Below, piece by piece: positions 6,780 through 15,286 of a stretch of DNA of 36,614 nucleotides (its first letter is position 1; each line of letters begins with the position of its first letter). The stretch covers positions 1 to 36,614 of the forward strand of contig JAFYQH010000075.1 of assembly GCA_017547205.1 (NCBI GenBank), given 5' to 3'. Below the pieces are notes generated by a model that searched no databases, was not told where the DNA came from, and saw only the letters and a list, made by a program, of their open reading frames with translations. The position numbers and the translations under genes are program-made. The stretch is from Bacteroidaceae bacterium (GTDB lineage Bacteria > Bacteroidota > Bacteroidia > Bacteroidales > Bacteroidaceae).

Positions 6780-8375
6780 ATGAAAAAAACTATTTCATTC
6801 ATATCAATTCTACTTGCAGCAGTCATTACAGGAGCTAGTTGTTCTGGAAAAAATAAAGCTGAGAACAAACAAGAATCTGATATAATAACAGACAGTACCT
6901 TTGCTACAATTGAAGAGAAAAAGGAGACAATAACAGCTCTACCCGACACGGCATATGCATCAGCATCACTGCTTAAATACAAAGTGGAGATTATTGACAC
7001 TGTAACCGGGCCGGAAATCGTTGATTTTTCTGACCCATACAACGATTCACCCGGCATATTCACATTCAGGGGAAATACAAGGAGGGATGCCAGCTATGAC
7101 GGCCGTGTTGAAGGCAGGCCGGACACAATCATTGTAGACTGGGAATTCAACACATCAATGACCCCGCCAGATACTACGGCTACAGATTGGGGAGGAGGAA
7201 GCGGCTGGACCGGACAGCCGGTATACGTCAACTGGCCTGACAGCATTGTAAAGAGTCTCAAAGCATCAGGAGTTGTAAACGCAAACTTCAAGAATCATGA
7301 AATAATTGTGGGTTCGCTCTGCCACATGCTCTACTTCATTGACTTGGAGACTGGAAAGCCCTCTCGCCAGGCAATAGATGTCCGCAACCCGATTAAGGGC
7401 TCTGTCTCACTCGACCCCAGCTTGAACGGTAACCTTTACGTCGGACAGGGCGTACCGGTAAACAGGCCCTTCGGGCACCTGGTCATTGACCTCAACAAAG
7501 GCAGGATAAGCAAAACTATCCCCGAGGACCACAAGGCACAGCGCCGTTGGGGAGCATTCGATTCTTCCCCCCTCAAAGTTGACAAGTTCCTGTTCTGGCC
7601 GGGAGAAAACGGAACATTATATAAATACGTATGCAGGAAAGGCGAGATATCACTGCATTCGGCATTGCGATACACACGCAACGGTGTTGCACCAGGCATG
7701 GAAGCATCGATATCGGTATATCGCAATTATGGATATACAGCAGACAACCACGGCAATGTGGTATGTACAAACCTGAATACCCTACGCCCGGTGTGGTGTT
7801 TCGCAAACGGAGATGATACCGACGCAACAGTTGTTGTGTGCGAAGAGGAAGGCAAGCCATACGTGTATACTGGAAACGAAGTTGACCGCAAGCCCGACGG
7901 ACCGGCATACTTCAGAAAGCTTAATGCCCTCACAGGAGAACTGATATGGGAGGCATCTTTACCTGGCAAGAGAGCCGATGTGGGAAACAAACATTTCGAC
8001 GGCGGTTACTATGCCTCACCACTTCCCGGAAAAGGGAACTGCTCGGGACTCATATTCAGCAACTGTGTAGCAAACACGAACAAACAGAACGGAGATTTCA
8101 TTGCAATCGACCGCAAGAACGGAAAAATCGTGTACAGGGTCAGCCTCAAGAATTATTCATGGTCCTCACCCGTCGGATTCTTGAACGAAAAAGATGAGAT
8201 GTTCATCTTCACAGGCGACACCTATGGCAACGCCTACCTCATAAACGGCATTGACGGCAAAGTCCTTTGCAAGAAAAAGGTAGGCAACAACTTTGAATCG
8301 TCACCCGTAGTCATCGGCAATCAGGTTGTTGTAGGCTCACGCGGAAACTCAATATACAAAATGACAATAAGATGA
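6780..8375 (+). CDS. PQQ-type beta-propeller lipoprotein
   Basis: A 531-residue exported lipoprotein. The start at 6780 gives MKKTISFISILLAAVITGASC, a type II signal peptide with the lipidated Cys at 21, and it sits just behind a consensus promoter. A low-complexity E/K/T/D linker follows to about residue 65, then repeated blade segments such as NLYVGQGVPV, GNVVCTNLNTLRPVW, ALTGELIWEASL, and the C-terminal AYLINGIDGKVLCKKKVG and QVVVGSRGNSIYKM. These are PQQ/BamB-like propeller blades, which usually act as a protein- or ligand-binding scaffold; no dehydrogenase PQQ site can be recognised. The stop overlaps the next start (ATGA), so it is translationally coupled to a secreted hydrolase. A joint envelope role is likely; the substrate is unknown. 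Confidence 0.82.
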   Translation: MKKTISFISILLAAVITGASCSGKNKAENKQESDIITDSTFATIEEKKETITALPDTAYASASLLKYKVEIIDTVTGPEIVDFSDPYNDSPGIFTFRGNTRRDASYDGRVEGRPDTIIVDWEFNTSMTPPDTTATDWGGGSGWTGQPVYVNWPDSIVKSLKASGVVNANFKNHEIIVGSLCHMLYFIDLETGKPSRQAIDVRNPIKGSVSLDPSLNGNLYVGQGVPVNRPFGHLVIDLNKGRISKTIPEDHKAQRRWGAFDSSPLKVDKFLFWPGENGTLYKYVCRKGEISLHSALRYTRNGVAPGMEASISVYRNYGYTADNHGNVVCTNLNTLRPVWCFANGDDTDATVVVCEEEGKPYVYTGNEVDRKPDGPAYFRKLNALTGELIWEASLPGKRADVGNKHFDGGYYASPLPGKGNCSGLIFSNCVANTNKQNGDFIAIDRKNGKIVYRVSLKNYSWSSPVGFLNEKDEMFIFTGDTYGNAYLINGIDGKVLCKKKVGNNFESSPVVIGNQVVVGSRGNSIYKMTIR

Positions 8376-9184
8376 GAACGGCAAGAATCATAACTCCCCT
8401 TATTACAGTATTGGCATTGGCCATGTTCACAACATCGGCAGCACAATCCATTGTCGCACACAAGAAGAAAGTTAAGGACGGATATAATTTCTGGTTATAC
8501 ACACCTGAAACCACAAGCGCGCCAAAACCTGCAATAATATTCCTTCATGGTGCAAGCCTGTGCGGAACAAACATGAACAAGGTGCGAAAGTACGGTACGA
8601 TAGATGCCATTGAGAAGGGCAGAATGATAGACGCATATGTTATCGCTCCTCAGAACCCTGGAGGTACATGGAATCCTAACAGAATAATGAATATCCTCGA
8701 ATGGGTAAAGCAGAACAACAATGTGGATTCGACACGAGTATATGTACTTGGAATGAGCCTTGGTGGATATGGCAGTATTGACCTTGCAGCAACACACCCC
8801 AACGAGATTGCTGCAGCCATGGCATTCTGCGGAGGAGGTACGCAAACCGATTACAAAGGACTCACAGAAGTTCCGTTATGGATTGTCCATGGCACAGCGG
8901 ACAAAGCTGTCAGCGTGAAATGTAGCGATGCAGTAGTAGCGGCAATGAAGAAATTCAAGAACGGTACGGACAGACTGCATTATGACAGGCTAAAGGGAGT
9001 AAACCATTCTTTACTTGCACGCATATTCTACATGAAGGAATGCTATGAATGGCTACTGGGACATAGCCTTAACGATGAAAAACGGAAGATACAGCCCAAA
9101 TACGAAATATCGAAGAAAACACTTACAAAGGAGGTGTACCGTGGACTTAGTTCACAAAAGAGACCAGGTCTTATACGAGAATAA
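8372..9184 (+). CDS. Secreted alpha/beta hydrolase (esterase-like)
   Basis: A 270-residue protein with a signal peptide ending near AAQS (residue 26). The alpha/beta-hydrolase triad can be read: nucleophile Ser129 in GMSLGGYGS, Asp177 in HGTADKAV, and His212 in GVNHSLL; the oxyanion strand is IIFLHGAS (56-62). The closest families are the predicted phospholipase/carboxylesterase and PHB-depolymerase-like esterases. It overlaps the propeller gene by 4 nt, which makes an exported enzyme plus scaffold pair. The basic tail of about 45 residues after the last catalytic residue (K/R-rich, ending GLIRE) is unusual. A strong hairpin terminator follows at 9192-9244. The substrate is not predictable; an ester in glycan or lipid is likely. 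Confidence 0.85.
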   Translation: MRTARIITPLITVLALAMFTTSAAQSIVAHKKKVKDGYNFWLYTPETTSAPKPAIIFLHGASLCGTNMNKVRKYGTIDAIEKGRMIDAYVIAPQNPGGTWNPNRIMNILEWVKQNNNVDSTRVYVLGMSLGGYGSIDLAATHPNEIAAAMAFCGGGTQTDYKGLTEVPLWIVHGTADKAVSVKCSDAVVAAMKKFKNGTDRLHYDRLKGVNHSLLARIFYMKECYEWLLGHSLNDEKRKIQPKYEISKKTLTKEVYRGLSSQKRPGLIRE

Positions 9185-9191
9185 GAAACCG

Positions 9192-9244
9192 ATATAACAT
9201 AATCCGGACGCAGGACATTATCCTGCGTCCGGATTATGTTATAT
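9192..9244 (+). terminator. 24-bp perfect-stem hairpin after the hydrolase gene
   Basis: Arms 9192-9215 and 9221-9244 are exact complements (for example AATCCGGACGCAGGA with TCCTGCGTCCGGATT) around a CATTA loop. It ends the plus-strand propeller/hydrolase operon 7 bp past the stop codon. It may also stop read-through of the opposite-strand ligase paralogue 2. Confidence 0.8.
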
Positions 9245-9245
9245 T

Positions 9246-9412
9246 TAACGTGAGTTCGATATAAGCTAAATCAAATCGCGAACCTGTCATCCCGACAGAG
9301 CGTAGCGACGAGGGATCTCAAAAATATCGTAAAATAAGAGATCTCTCACGTACGTTCGAGATGACAAAATACGCTAAATTTTAGTATAAATTCTTATATC
9401 GAACTCACGTTA
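9246..9412. repeat. MITE-like element, copy C, with perfect 20-bp terminal inverted repeats
   Basis: The left end TAACGTGAGTTCGATATAAG (9246-9265) is exactly complementary to 9393-9412. The inside has nested TGTCAT ... ATGACA arms and the core CGACAGAGCGTAGCGACGAG. The core is shared with copies A, B, D and E, but these terminal repeats are different. At 167 bp without an ORF, it is a non-autonomous element. It fills the space between the hydrolase terminator and ligase paralogue 2. Confidence 0.85.
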
Positions 9413-9421
9413 TTTACTGCA

Positions 9422-11101
9422 TCATGAATACATGAAACGTCTGATACTCTGCTTCGGGGTTTTTTCAAAAGGCTCACTACGCATCTCCACATAACCTATC
9501 TTGCTGTATGCCGCAAGTTCCGAGTTCAGCGCAAGCACATTGTTATCGACAAGTTTGTTGAGTTCATCCTCATTCATGCCATCCTTTTTGCCGGCCTCGT
9601 AATCGGCAACCACAAGTGCTACAATCGCATTCTTGCGACCGACAACAAGTGATTCCACCACGTAAGGCAGATTGTTTATCTTGTCCTCAATCTCCTCGGG
9701 ATAGATATTCTGTCCGCTACCGGTCAATATCATGTTCTTGCAACGACCCTTGATAAAGAGGTTCTCCTTATTGTCAAGAATACCCATATCACCGGTCTTG
9801 AGCCAACCGTCCTTTGTAAAGGCTGCCTTTGTTGCCTCTTCATTGTTATAGTAGCCAAGCATTACGGCATCACCCTTAACCTGTATCTCGCCAAGAACAC
9901 GGCGAGGATTGGCTGAATCGATACGCAGTTCAATCGGGTGTGCCTTTGTACCGCATGAGTACTTCACATACTCACTCTTGTCACGATATGAGATGAGAGG
10001 GCCGCATTCAGTCATGCCATAACCGACAACATAAGGGAATTTCATACGCTTGAGCAAATCCTCTACCTCACGGTTAAGGGCAGCACCACCGATAATGAGA
10101 CCAACGGAGAAATTATTTCCGAAAGCATTCAGCAATGCGCGCCTGATCTTGTTGAGTACGATCCTGTCAAGACCTGGTACCTTGAGCAGGAACTTTGCCG
10201 GGAACTTTCGTGTTGCAGGGAATACCTTTGACTTGAATATTTTCTCAACTACCATAGGTACAGTAAGGAACATGAAAGGCTTGACAACGGCCAGACCGCC
10301 CAAAAGACGTGCCGGTGTTGGCTTGCCAGGCATGACGAACACATGACAGCCGCTTGACAATGGGAAAAGGACATCAAATGTCTGGCCGAACATATGGGCC
10401 ATAGGCAGAATAGCAAAAATATGACCACCTGCCGCAACGGGAATCTCCCGCTTTGCGAAATCCAGGTTTACCGACAATGAACGTGCCGGCAACACAACAC
10501 CTTTTGATGACGCACTTGTAGTACCGGAAGTAAAGCTTATTTCAACAACGGCCTCGGGATTCCTCTCCTCCTTATAGAAACTTGCATCATCAACCTTCAG
10601 ACCTTCCGGATACAAGGATTTGAAAGTACTGTCGATATTGTCATGAGCCTTCTTCAATGCAACACCTGTTGAATACGCCACTGAAATATCGGCAACGTTT
10701 ATTATTCCGGCAAAACCGTCAGTCTTTTCAAGGCACGCGATATTTTCCTTATCGCCCTGCAAGCCGGCAATCGCAATATCATCTGCAATAAAGAGCTTGC
10801 ACTCCGAGAATGCCCCAAGTTCGGCTACTGCCGACGGTAGGAAGTCCGGAAGAAAAGGAACCGTAACGGCCTCATAAGTCAAAGTTGCAAAATAGGCAAT
10901 TACCCACTCTGCAGAATTGCGCGCATACAGAGCAACCTTGTCACCCTTTGCAACCCCAGCCGCCCTGAAAAGTATATGGTACTTGGCAATACCTTCGGCA
11001 AGCTGGGCATAAGTATATGTCACGCCGCCGAAGTTGGTAACGGCAGGGAGCTCCCAATTGGACTTCAACGATTCGTTGAAAACACTAACAAAATGTCTCA
11101 T
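9422..11101 (-). CDS. Acyl-CoA synthetase-like AMP-binding protein, paralogue 2
   Basis: 559 residues, with the same ANL architecture as paralogue 1: phosphate loop TSGTTSASSKGV with the extra residue, GYGMTECGP, WLKTGDMG, GRCKNMILTGSGQNIYPEE. The C-terminus ends EKTPKQSIRRFMYS, again with Ser at the A10 lysine position. From about residue 200 to the end it is almost the same as paralogue 1, including long identical stretches, while residues about 95-185 differ strongly. That uneven pattern suggests gene conversion over the C-terminal two-thirds, or selection for a changed region before the phosphate loop. Its promoter block matches that of paralogue 1. It is separated from paralogue 3 by a 342-bp AT-rich gap with a terminator. 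Confidence 0.85.
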   Translation of the reverse strand: MRHFVSVFNESLKSNWELPAVTNFGGVTYTYAQLAEGIAKYHILFRAAGVAKGDKVALYARNSAEWVIAYFATLTYEAVTVPFLPDFLPSAVAELGAFSECKLFIADDIAIAGLQGDKENIACLEKTDGFAGIINVADISVAYSTGVALKKAHDNIDSTFKSLYPEGLKVDDASFYKEERNPEAVVEISFTSGTTSASSKGVVLPARSLSVNLDFAKREIPVAAGGHIFAILPMAHMFGQTFDVLFPLSSGCHVFVMPGKPTPARLLGGLAVVKPFMFLTVPMVVEKIFKSKVFPATRKFPAKFLLKVPGLDRIVLNKIRRALLNAFGNNFSVGLIIGGAALNREVEDLLKRMKFPYVVGYGMTECGPLISYRDKSEYVKYSCGTKAHPIELRIDSANPRRVLGEIQVKGDAVMLGYYNNEEATKAAFTKDGWLKTGDMGILDNKENLFIKGRCKNMILTGSGQNIYPEEIEDKINNLPYVVESLVVGRKNAIVALVVADYEAGKKDGMNEDELNKLVDNNVLALNSELAAYSKIGYVEMRSEPFEKTPKQSIRRFMYS

Positions 11102-11152
11102 GGTTGTATTGTTTATTCATTATAATCCAAATACCGGAAAGAATCCGACTTT

Positions 11153-11173
11153 GCAAAGTTCAACTTTTTTTTT
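11153..11173 (-). promoter_or_regulatory. Candidate promoter of ligase paralogue 2
   Basis: The minus strand reads an A-run, then GTTGAACTTTGCA, matching the block upstream of paralogue 1 (GTTGATATTTGCA). The AACTTTG resembles the -7 box. No clear -33 box is visible. The rest of the 11102-11443 gap is AT-rich with one terminator (11385-11412); I see no gene in it. Confidence 0.5.
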
Positions 11174-11384
11174 CTAAAAAGTTAACAATTAGCAGTGATT
11201 AACCACAAACATACATTTTATTGTCAAATTTTGTACATTTAAAACAATATTTTAACACATCTTTACAAATAAAATATAAACTTTTATGATAAGAACTATA
11301 TACTATCATTCTAATAGATACGCAACAAAACTATTGAACACAAAACATTTCCATTACATCATGCAAGAATTTATAGATAAAAAA

Positions 11385-11412
11385 CTTGGACATTCCCAAA
11401 GAGAATGTCCAA
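11385..11412 (-). terminator. Rho-independent terminator of the ligase paralogue 4-3 operon
   Basis: CTTGGACATTC (11385-11395) pairs exactly with GAATGTCCAAG (11402-11412) across a 6-nt loop. On the minus strand it is followed by TTTTTTATC, a good U-tract. It lies about 30 bp past the stop of paralogue 3. Confidence 0.85.
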
Positions 11413-11443
11413 GACCGGAAAATCAATCAACTTCTAAAAGTAT

Positions 11444-13117
11444 TTATTTATACATGAAACGTTTTATGCTCAATTTCGGTGTCTTCTCAAACGGTTCATT
11501 GCGCAATTCACAAATAGTAAGCTTGCTATAGACAGGAAGTTTCTCATTGAGTGCAAACAGGTTCTCTTCCATCACCTTCTGAAGCTCTTCACCATTCAAA
11601 CCAGCAGCCTGTACCTCATCTGGGTTAGGAACCACAAGTGCGGCAAGACCATGCTTGCGTCCCACCACGAGCGACTCGGCAACCATAGGAAGCTGGTTTA
11701 CCAGATCCTCAATTTCCTCGGGATATACATTCTGTCCGTTTGCCGTAAGAATCATATTCTTGCAACGGCCTTTTATATATATATTCTCGTCCTTATCCAT
11801 AAGTCCCATATCGCCGGTTTTGAGCCATCCGTCATCGGTGAATGTTGCTTTTGTAGCTTCTTCGTTTTTGTAGTAACCAACCATCACGGAATCACCCTTT
11901 GCCTGTATCTCACCTGGCACTTTAGCCGGATTTTCTGAATCTATACGTATCTCCACACCTGGATGTGCCACAGCGCCGCATGAACGCATTACGAAATCCT
12001 GCCATCTTCTATAGCTAAGGAGCGGACCACACTCAGTCATTCCATAACCCACAGTATAAGGAAGTTTCATCTTCTTCATAAGAGTCTCAACCTCCTTGTT
12101 CAAAGCTGCACCACCCAGAATAATACCACCTTTTGTTACATTTCCACCAAAAGTAGCCACAAGTTTCGCGCAAACCTTTTTATAAATTACATTCTTTATT
12201 CCAGGTATATACAGCAGTACACGCATCATTGGTTTCTTAAGCTGAGGCATCACCCTTGCACGGAAAATTTTCTCAATCAGCAACGGCACAGTAAGGAACA
12301 TGTACGGTTTAACCTCGGCCAATGCCTTGAGCAGGCGCGCAGGTATAGGCTTCTCTGTAAAAATACTTATATGGCAACCACATGTGAAAGGATATACAAA
12401 ATCAAAAATCTGCCCGAATATGTGTGCCAAAGGAAGGATTGAGAGAATTCTGTCACCAGCAACGGTAGGTATGTGGGTACGGGCATACTCCACATTTGAT
12501 GAAATCGAGCGTGACGTAAGCATTACACCCTTGGGCGAACTGCTTGTGCCTGACGTATAGCTTATAACTCCAAGATTATCGAAATTTGTCTTTGCATAAT
12601 CGACGCGCTTTGCCGTCACACCATTAGGGAAACGTGTGGCAAAAGCCTTTTCAACCTCTTCGCTTATACCATCGAGCTTACCATTGCAATTCTCATGCAC
12701 CTCAAGCCCTACGATATCAACAAGACCGCAGAAATCGGCAAAACCTGAGAATTGAGAAACTATATTGTCTCGCTTGAGAGCTGCAAGAATATTCTTGTCA
12801 AGCAAAAGCAGGCGACTATCGGAAAGCCTTGTCAAATCAGCAATATTCTGCGGAAGGAAATCGGGCAGAAGAGGCACACACACGGCATCATAAGTAACGA
12901 CTGCAAGATAGGCCACACACCACTCCGCACAGTTCTTTGCACAGAGAGCCACCTTTTCACCCTTTGCTATTCCGCATTTTTCGAACAGGACATGCATCCT
13001 CTCAATCTCGGATGCCACAACACCATAAGTCAATGTATTCGCTCCATAGTTGCTCAAAGCAGGACGATTCCAATTGGCTTTGATAGATTCATCAATGTAA
13101 GACAAATAGTGTTTCAT
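11444..13117 (-). CDS. Acyl-CoA synthetase-like AMP-binding protein, paralogue 3
   Basis: 557 residues. The phosphate loop is TSGTSSSPKGV, the normal 11-residue form with P-K-G-V, unlike paralogues 1 and 2. GYGMTECGPLLS, WLKTGDMG and GRCKNMILTANGQNVYPEEIE (A5, A7, A8) are present. The C-terminus ends EKTPKLSIKRFMYK with Ser at the A10 lysine position. It lies 32 bp behind paralogue 4 on the same strand and is closed by a strong terminator, so 4 and 3 form a two-gene operon. Paralogues 3 and 4 share subgroup features (S-S-S-P-K-G-V, I-F-T-E-K-P-x-P-A-R-L-L-K-A-L) that separate them from 1 and 2. Cytoplasmic, with no transmembrane segment evident. Carboxylic acid substrate unknown. Confidence 0.85.
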   Translation of the reverse strand: MKHYLSYIDESIKANWNRPALSNYGANTLTYGVVASEIERMHVLFEKCGIAKGEKVALCAKNCAEWCVAYLAVVTYDAVCVPLLPDFLPQNIADLTRLSDSRLLLLDKNILAALKRDNIVSQFSGFADFCGLVDIVGLEVHENCNGKLDGISEEVEKAFATRFPNGVTAKRVDYAKTNFDNLGVISYTSGTSSSPKGVMLTSRSISSNVEYARTHIPTVAGDRILSILPLAHIFGQIFDFVYPFTCGCHISIFTEKPIPARLLKALAEVKPYMFLTVPLLIEKIFRARVMPQLKKPMMRVLLYIPGIKNVIYKKVCAKLVATFGGNVTKGGIILGGAALNKEVETLMKKMKLPYTVGYGMTECGPLLSYRRWQDFVMRSCGAVAHPGVEIRIDSENPAKVPGEIQAKGDSVMVGYYKNEEATKATFTDDGWLKTGDMGLMDKDENIYIKGRCKNMILTANGQNVYPEEIEDLVNQLPMVAESLVVGRKHGLAALVVPNPDEVQAAGLNGEELQKVMEENLFALNEKLPVYSKLTICELRNEPFEKTPKLSIKRFMYK

Positions 13118-13149
13118 AACTTTATTATAAATAAATAGTATATATACAA

Positions 13150-14829
13150 TTAGTTATACATAAATCTCTTGATACTTAGCTTAGGCGTCTTCTCGAATGG
13201 CTCACGACGTAGTTCACAACGTCCTAACTGGCTATATGAAGGCAGTTTGGCATTAAGCGCGAAGACCTTCTCCTCAATTACAGCTTGAAGTTTAACATCA
13301 TCAATTCCATCTTTTTTTGCTGAATCATAATCAGCTACAATCAAAGCAACCAAGGCATGCTTGCGACCTACGACCAATGACTCAAGTACATAAGGCTGCT
13401 GGTTTATAAGCTCCTCAATCTCTTCGGGATATATATTCTGACCACTGCCTGTCAGAATCATATTCTTGCAGCGACCCTTTATATATACAGTACCATTGCG
13501 GTCCTGTATACCCATATCACCGGTTTTCATCCACCCGTCAGCTGTAAAGGCCGCGTTTGTAGCTTCCTCATTCTTATAATAACCTATTGTAACGACATCA
13601 CCGCGCACCTGTATCTCACCTGGCACTTTGGATGGCTTGTCTGAATCAATGCGCAACTCCAAATTTGGCTTTGCAACACCTCCTATATCATCGATTGAGG
13701 GGTGAGCGGAAGCAACATAGCTTATCAGCGGACCACACTCGGTCATGCCATATCCTACTGCGTATGGAATCCTTATCTTTTTCATTACCTTGTCTACGTC
13801 CTTGCTGATTGCAGCACCACCTATGAAGAAACCAGCCTTGCCCAGGTTACCACCGAACGTTTCAAGAATAGTAGAGCGCACTTTGTTATATATCAGTCTT
13901 CTAACACCCGGTATCTGTGTCAGAAACTTGACTGCCGGCTTACGCAATGCAGGAATTACCTTTGAACGGAAAATCTTCTCTACCAACAAAGGAACTGTAA
14001 GGAATATGAAAGGCTTTACATCGGACAAAGCCTTTAACAGACGTGCCGGAGCCGGTTTCTCTGTAAATATATTTACATGACAACCCGCCGAGAAGAGGAA
14101 AAGAAAGTCAAATGCCAGGCCGAAAATGTGTGCTAAAGGCAATATGGACAACGTAGCCCCGGGATCTGAAACTGCTACCGGAACCAACACTCGAGCCAAC
14201 TCAACATTTCCTGATAATGAACGCGATGACAGCATTACCCCCTTGGGAGAACTGCTTGTACCCGAGGTATAGCTTATAACAGCCAAATCATCAAGAGCAC
14301 CATGGTTCAACTTGAAGTCCTTTGCATTGATACCAGTGGCGAACAATAATGAGTACTTATTATCAATATAATCATTCGCAACTTCATTTAAAGCATCACA
14401 ACCAATTATAACATTACGCTTTACAATATCAATAACACCCAATAAACCATTCATTGAGGCCAATTCATCAAGGAGATTATCCTTTTTTAAAGAATTGAGG
14501 ATATTGCCATCAACAAGCATCAAACGGCTGTCTGACAACTTGGTAAGATTCACAATATTCTCCGGCAGAAAATCAGCCAAGAGGGGGACAGCAACCGCTC
14601 CATATGAAGTTATTGAAATAAATGCAATACACCATTCAGCAGAATTGCGTGCACATATGACTACGTGGTCACCTTTATTTATACCACACTTCTCAAAAAA
14701 CAGATGCCATTTATATATCCCCTCAGCAACTCCGGCATTGGTGTAGGTTTCTGCTCCATAATTTGAAATGGCAGGCCTTGACCAGTTGGCCTTTACAGAC
14801 TCTTCGATGTATTCAATGAAGTGCTTCAT
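13150..14829 (-). CDS. Acyl-CoA synthetase-like AMP-binding protein, paralogue 4
   Basis: 559 residues and first gene of the two-gene operon with paralogue 3. Motifs: TSGTSSSPKGV phosphate loop, GYGMTECGPLIS, WMKTGDMG, GRCKNMILTGSGQNIYPEE, and the C-terminal EKTPKLSIKRFMYN with Ser at the A10 lysine position. After the A5 motif it has the divergent segment YVASAHPSIDDIGGV where the other copies have Y-R-x-W/K-x-x-x, so the region near the substrate or CoA site differs. It is somewhat more A/T-rich and uses more Asn/Lys/Ile in residues 100-165 than its siblings. A weak candidate -7 box (GAAATTTGC) lies at 14892-14900 on the minus strand. Confidence 0.85.
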   Translation of the reverse strand: MKHFIEYIEESVKANWSRPAISNYGAETYTNAGVAEGIYKWHLFFEKCGINKGDHVVICARNSAEWCIAFISITSYGAVAVPLLADFLPENIVNLTKLSDSRLMLVDGNILNSLKKDNLLDELASMNGLLGVIDIVKRNVIIGCDALNEVANDYIDNKYSLLFATGINAKDFKLNHGALDDLAVISYTSGTSSSPKGVMLSSRSLSGNVELARVLVPVAVSDPGATLSILPLAHIFGLAFDFLFLFSAGCHVNIFTEKPAPARLLKALSDVKPFIFLTVPLLVEKIFRSKVIPALRKPAVKFLTQIPGVRRLIYNKVRSTILETFGGNLGKAGFFIGGAAISKDVDKVMKKIRIPYAVGYGMTECGPLISYVASAHPSIDDIGGVAKPNLELRIDSDKPSKVPGEIQVRGDVVTIGYYKNEEATNAAFTADGWMKTGDMGIQDRNGTVYIKGRCKNMILTGSGQNIYPEEIEELINQQPYVLESLVVGRKHALVALIVADYDSAKKDGIDDVKLQAVIEEKVFALNAKLPSYSQLGRCELRREPFEKTPKLSIKRFMYN

Positions 14830-15217
14830 TCGAAATTCAATTTAATAACATTATTTACTATTCCCGGAATTCAATCCGCTTTATTTTTTTTGCAAATTTC
14901 GCAAATCATCCAATACAATCGTTTTTTTGTAGCTATAGAGGGAGTTGTCTTGGTAAAAATCGGATATATGTGGTGTAATTTAAAATATAGTGGCAAACAA
15001 CAATGGTAAAAAAATGACAAATACCACAAAAAACCAATATTTCGCCCCAATGTACACGATGATGTGTATATTTTGAACAAGAAATAAATACACTGAAAAA
15101 GATTTCCTAATAACAGGGAACAAGACAGCGCGCAACAGGTTTTTTTCATAAAAAAACGATAAAAAAGACTCTACTCCAAAAAAAATGGAAAAAAATAGGA
15201 TTTATGGATAAAGTCAT

Positions 15218-15225
15218 TAACTTTG
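15218..15225 (+). promoter_or_regulatory. Candidate promoter (-7 box) of the carboxyltransferase gene
   Basis: TAACTTTG at 15218-15225 matches the Bacteroidota -7 box; a clear TTTG at -33 is missing. The leader would be about 55 nt. The remaining 14830-15210 region is very AT-rich (long A- and T-runs); a 92-codon minus-strand frame there looks spurious, so I see no gene. Confidence 0.5.
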
Positions 15226-15286
15226 CATTTAGAGAAAACCAAACCAACGACACCAGAGGTGCCATAATGTAACAAACATTTGAATT

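Noticed and set aside
14871-15149. 92-codon minus-strand frame starting MKKTCCALSCSLLLG
   Set aside because: It is AT-driven, overlaps the likely promoter of ligase paralogue 4, and is rich in Cys, Tyr and Phe from T-runs. No domain can be seen.
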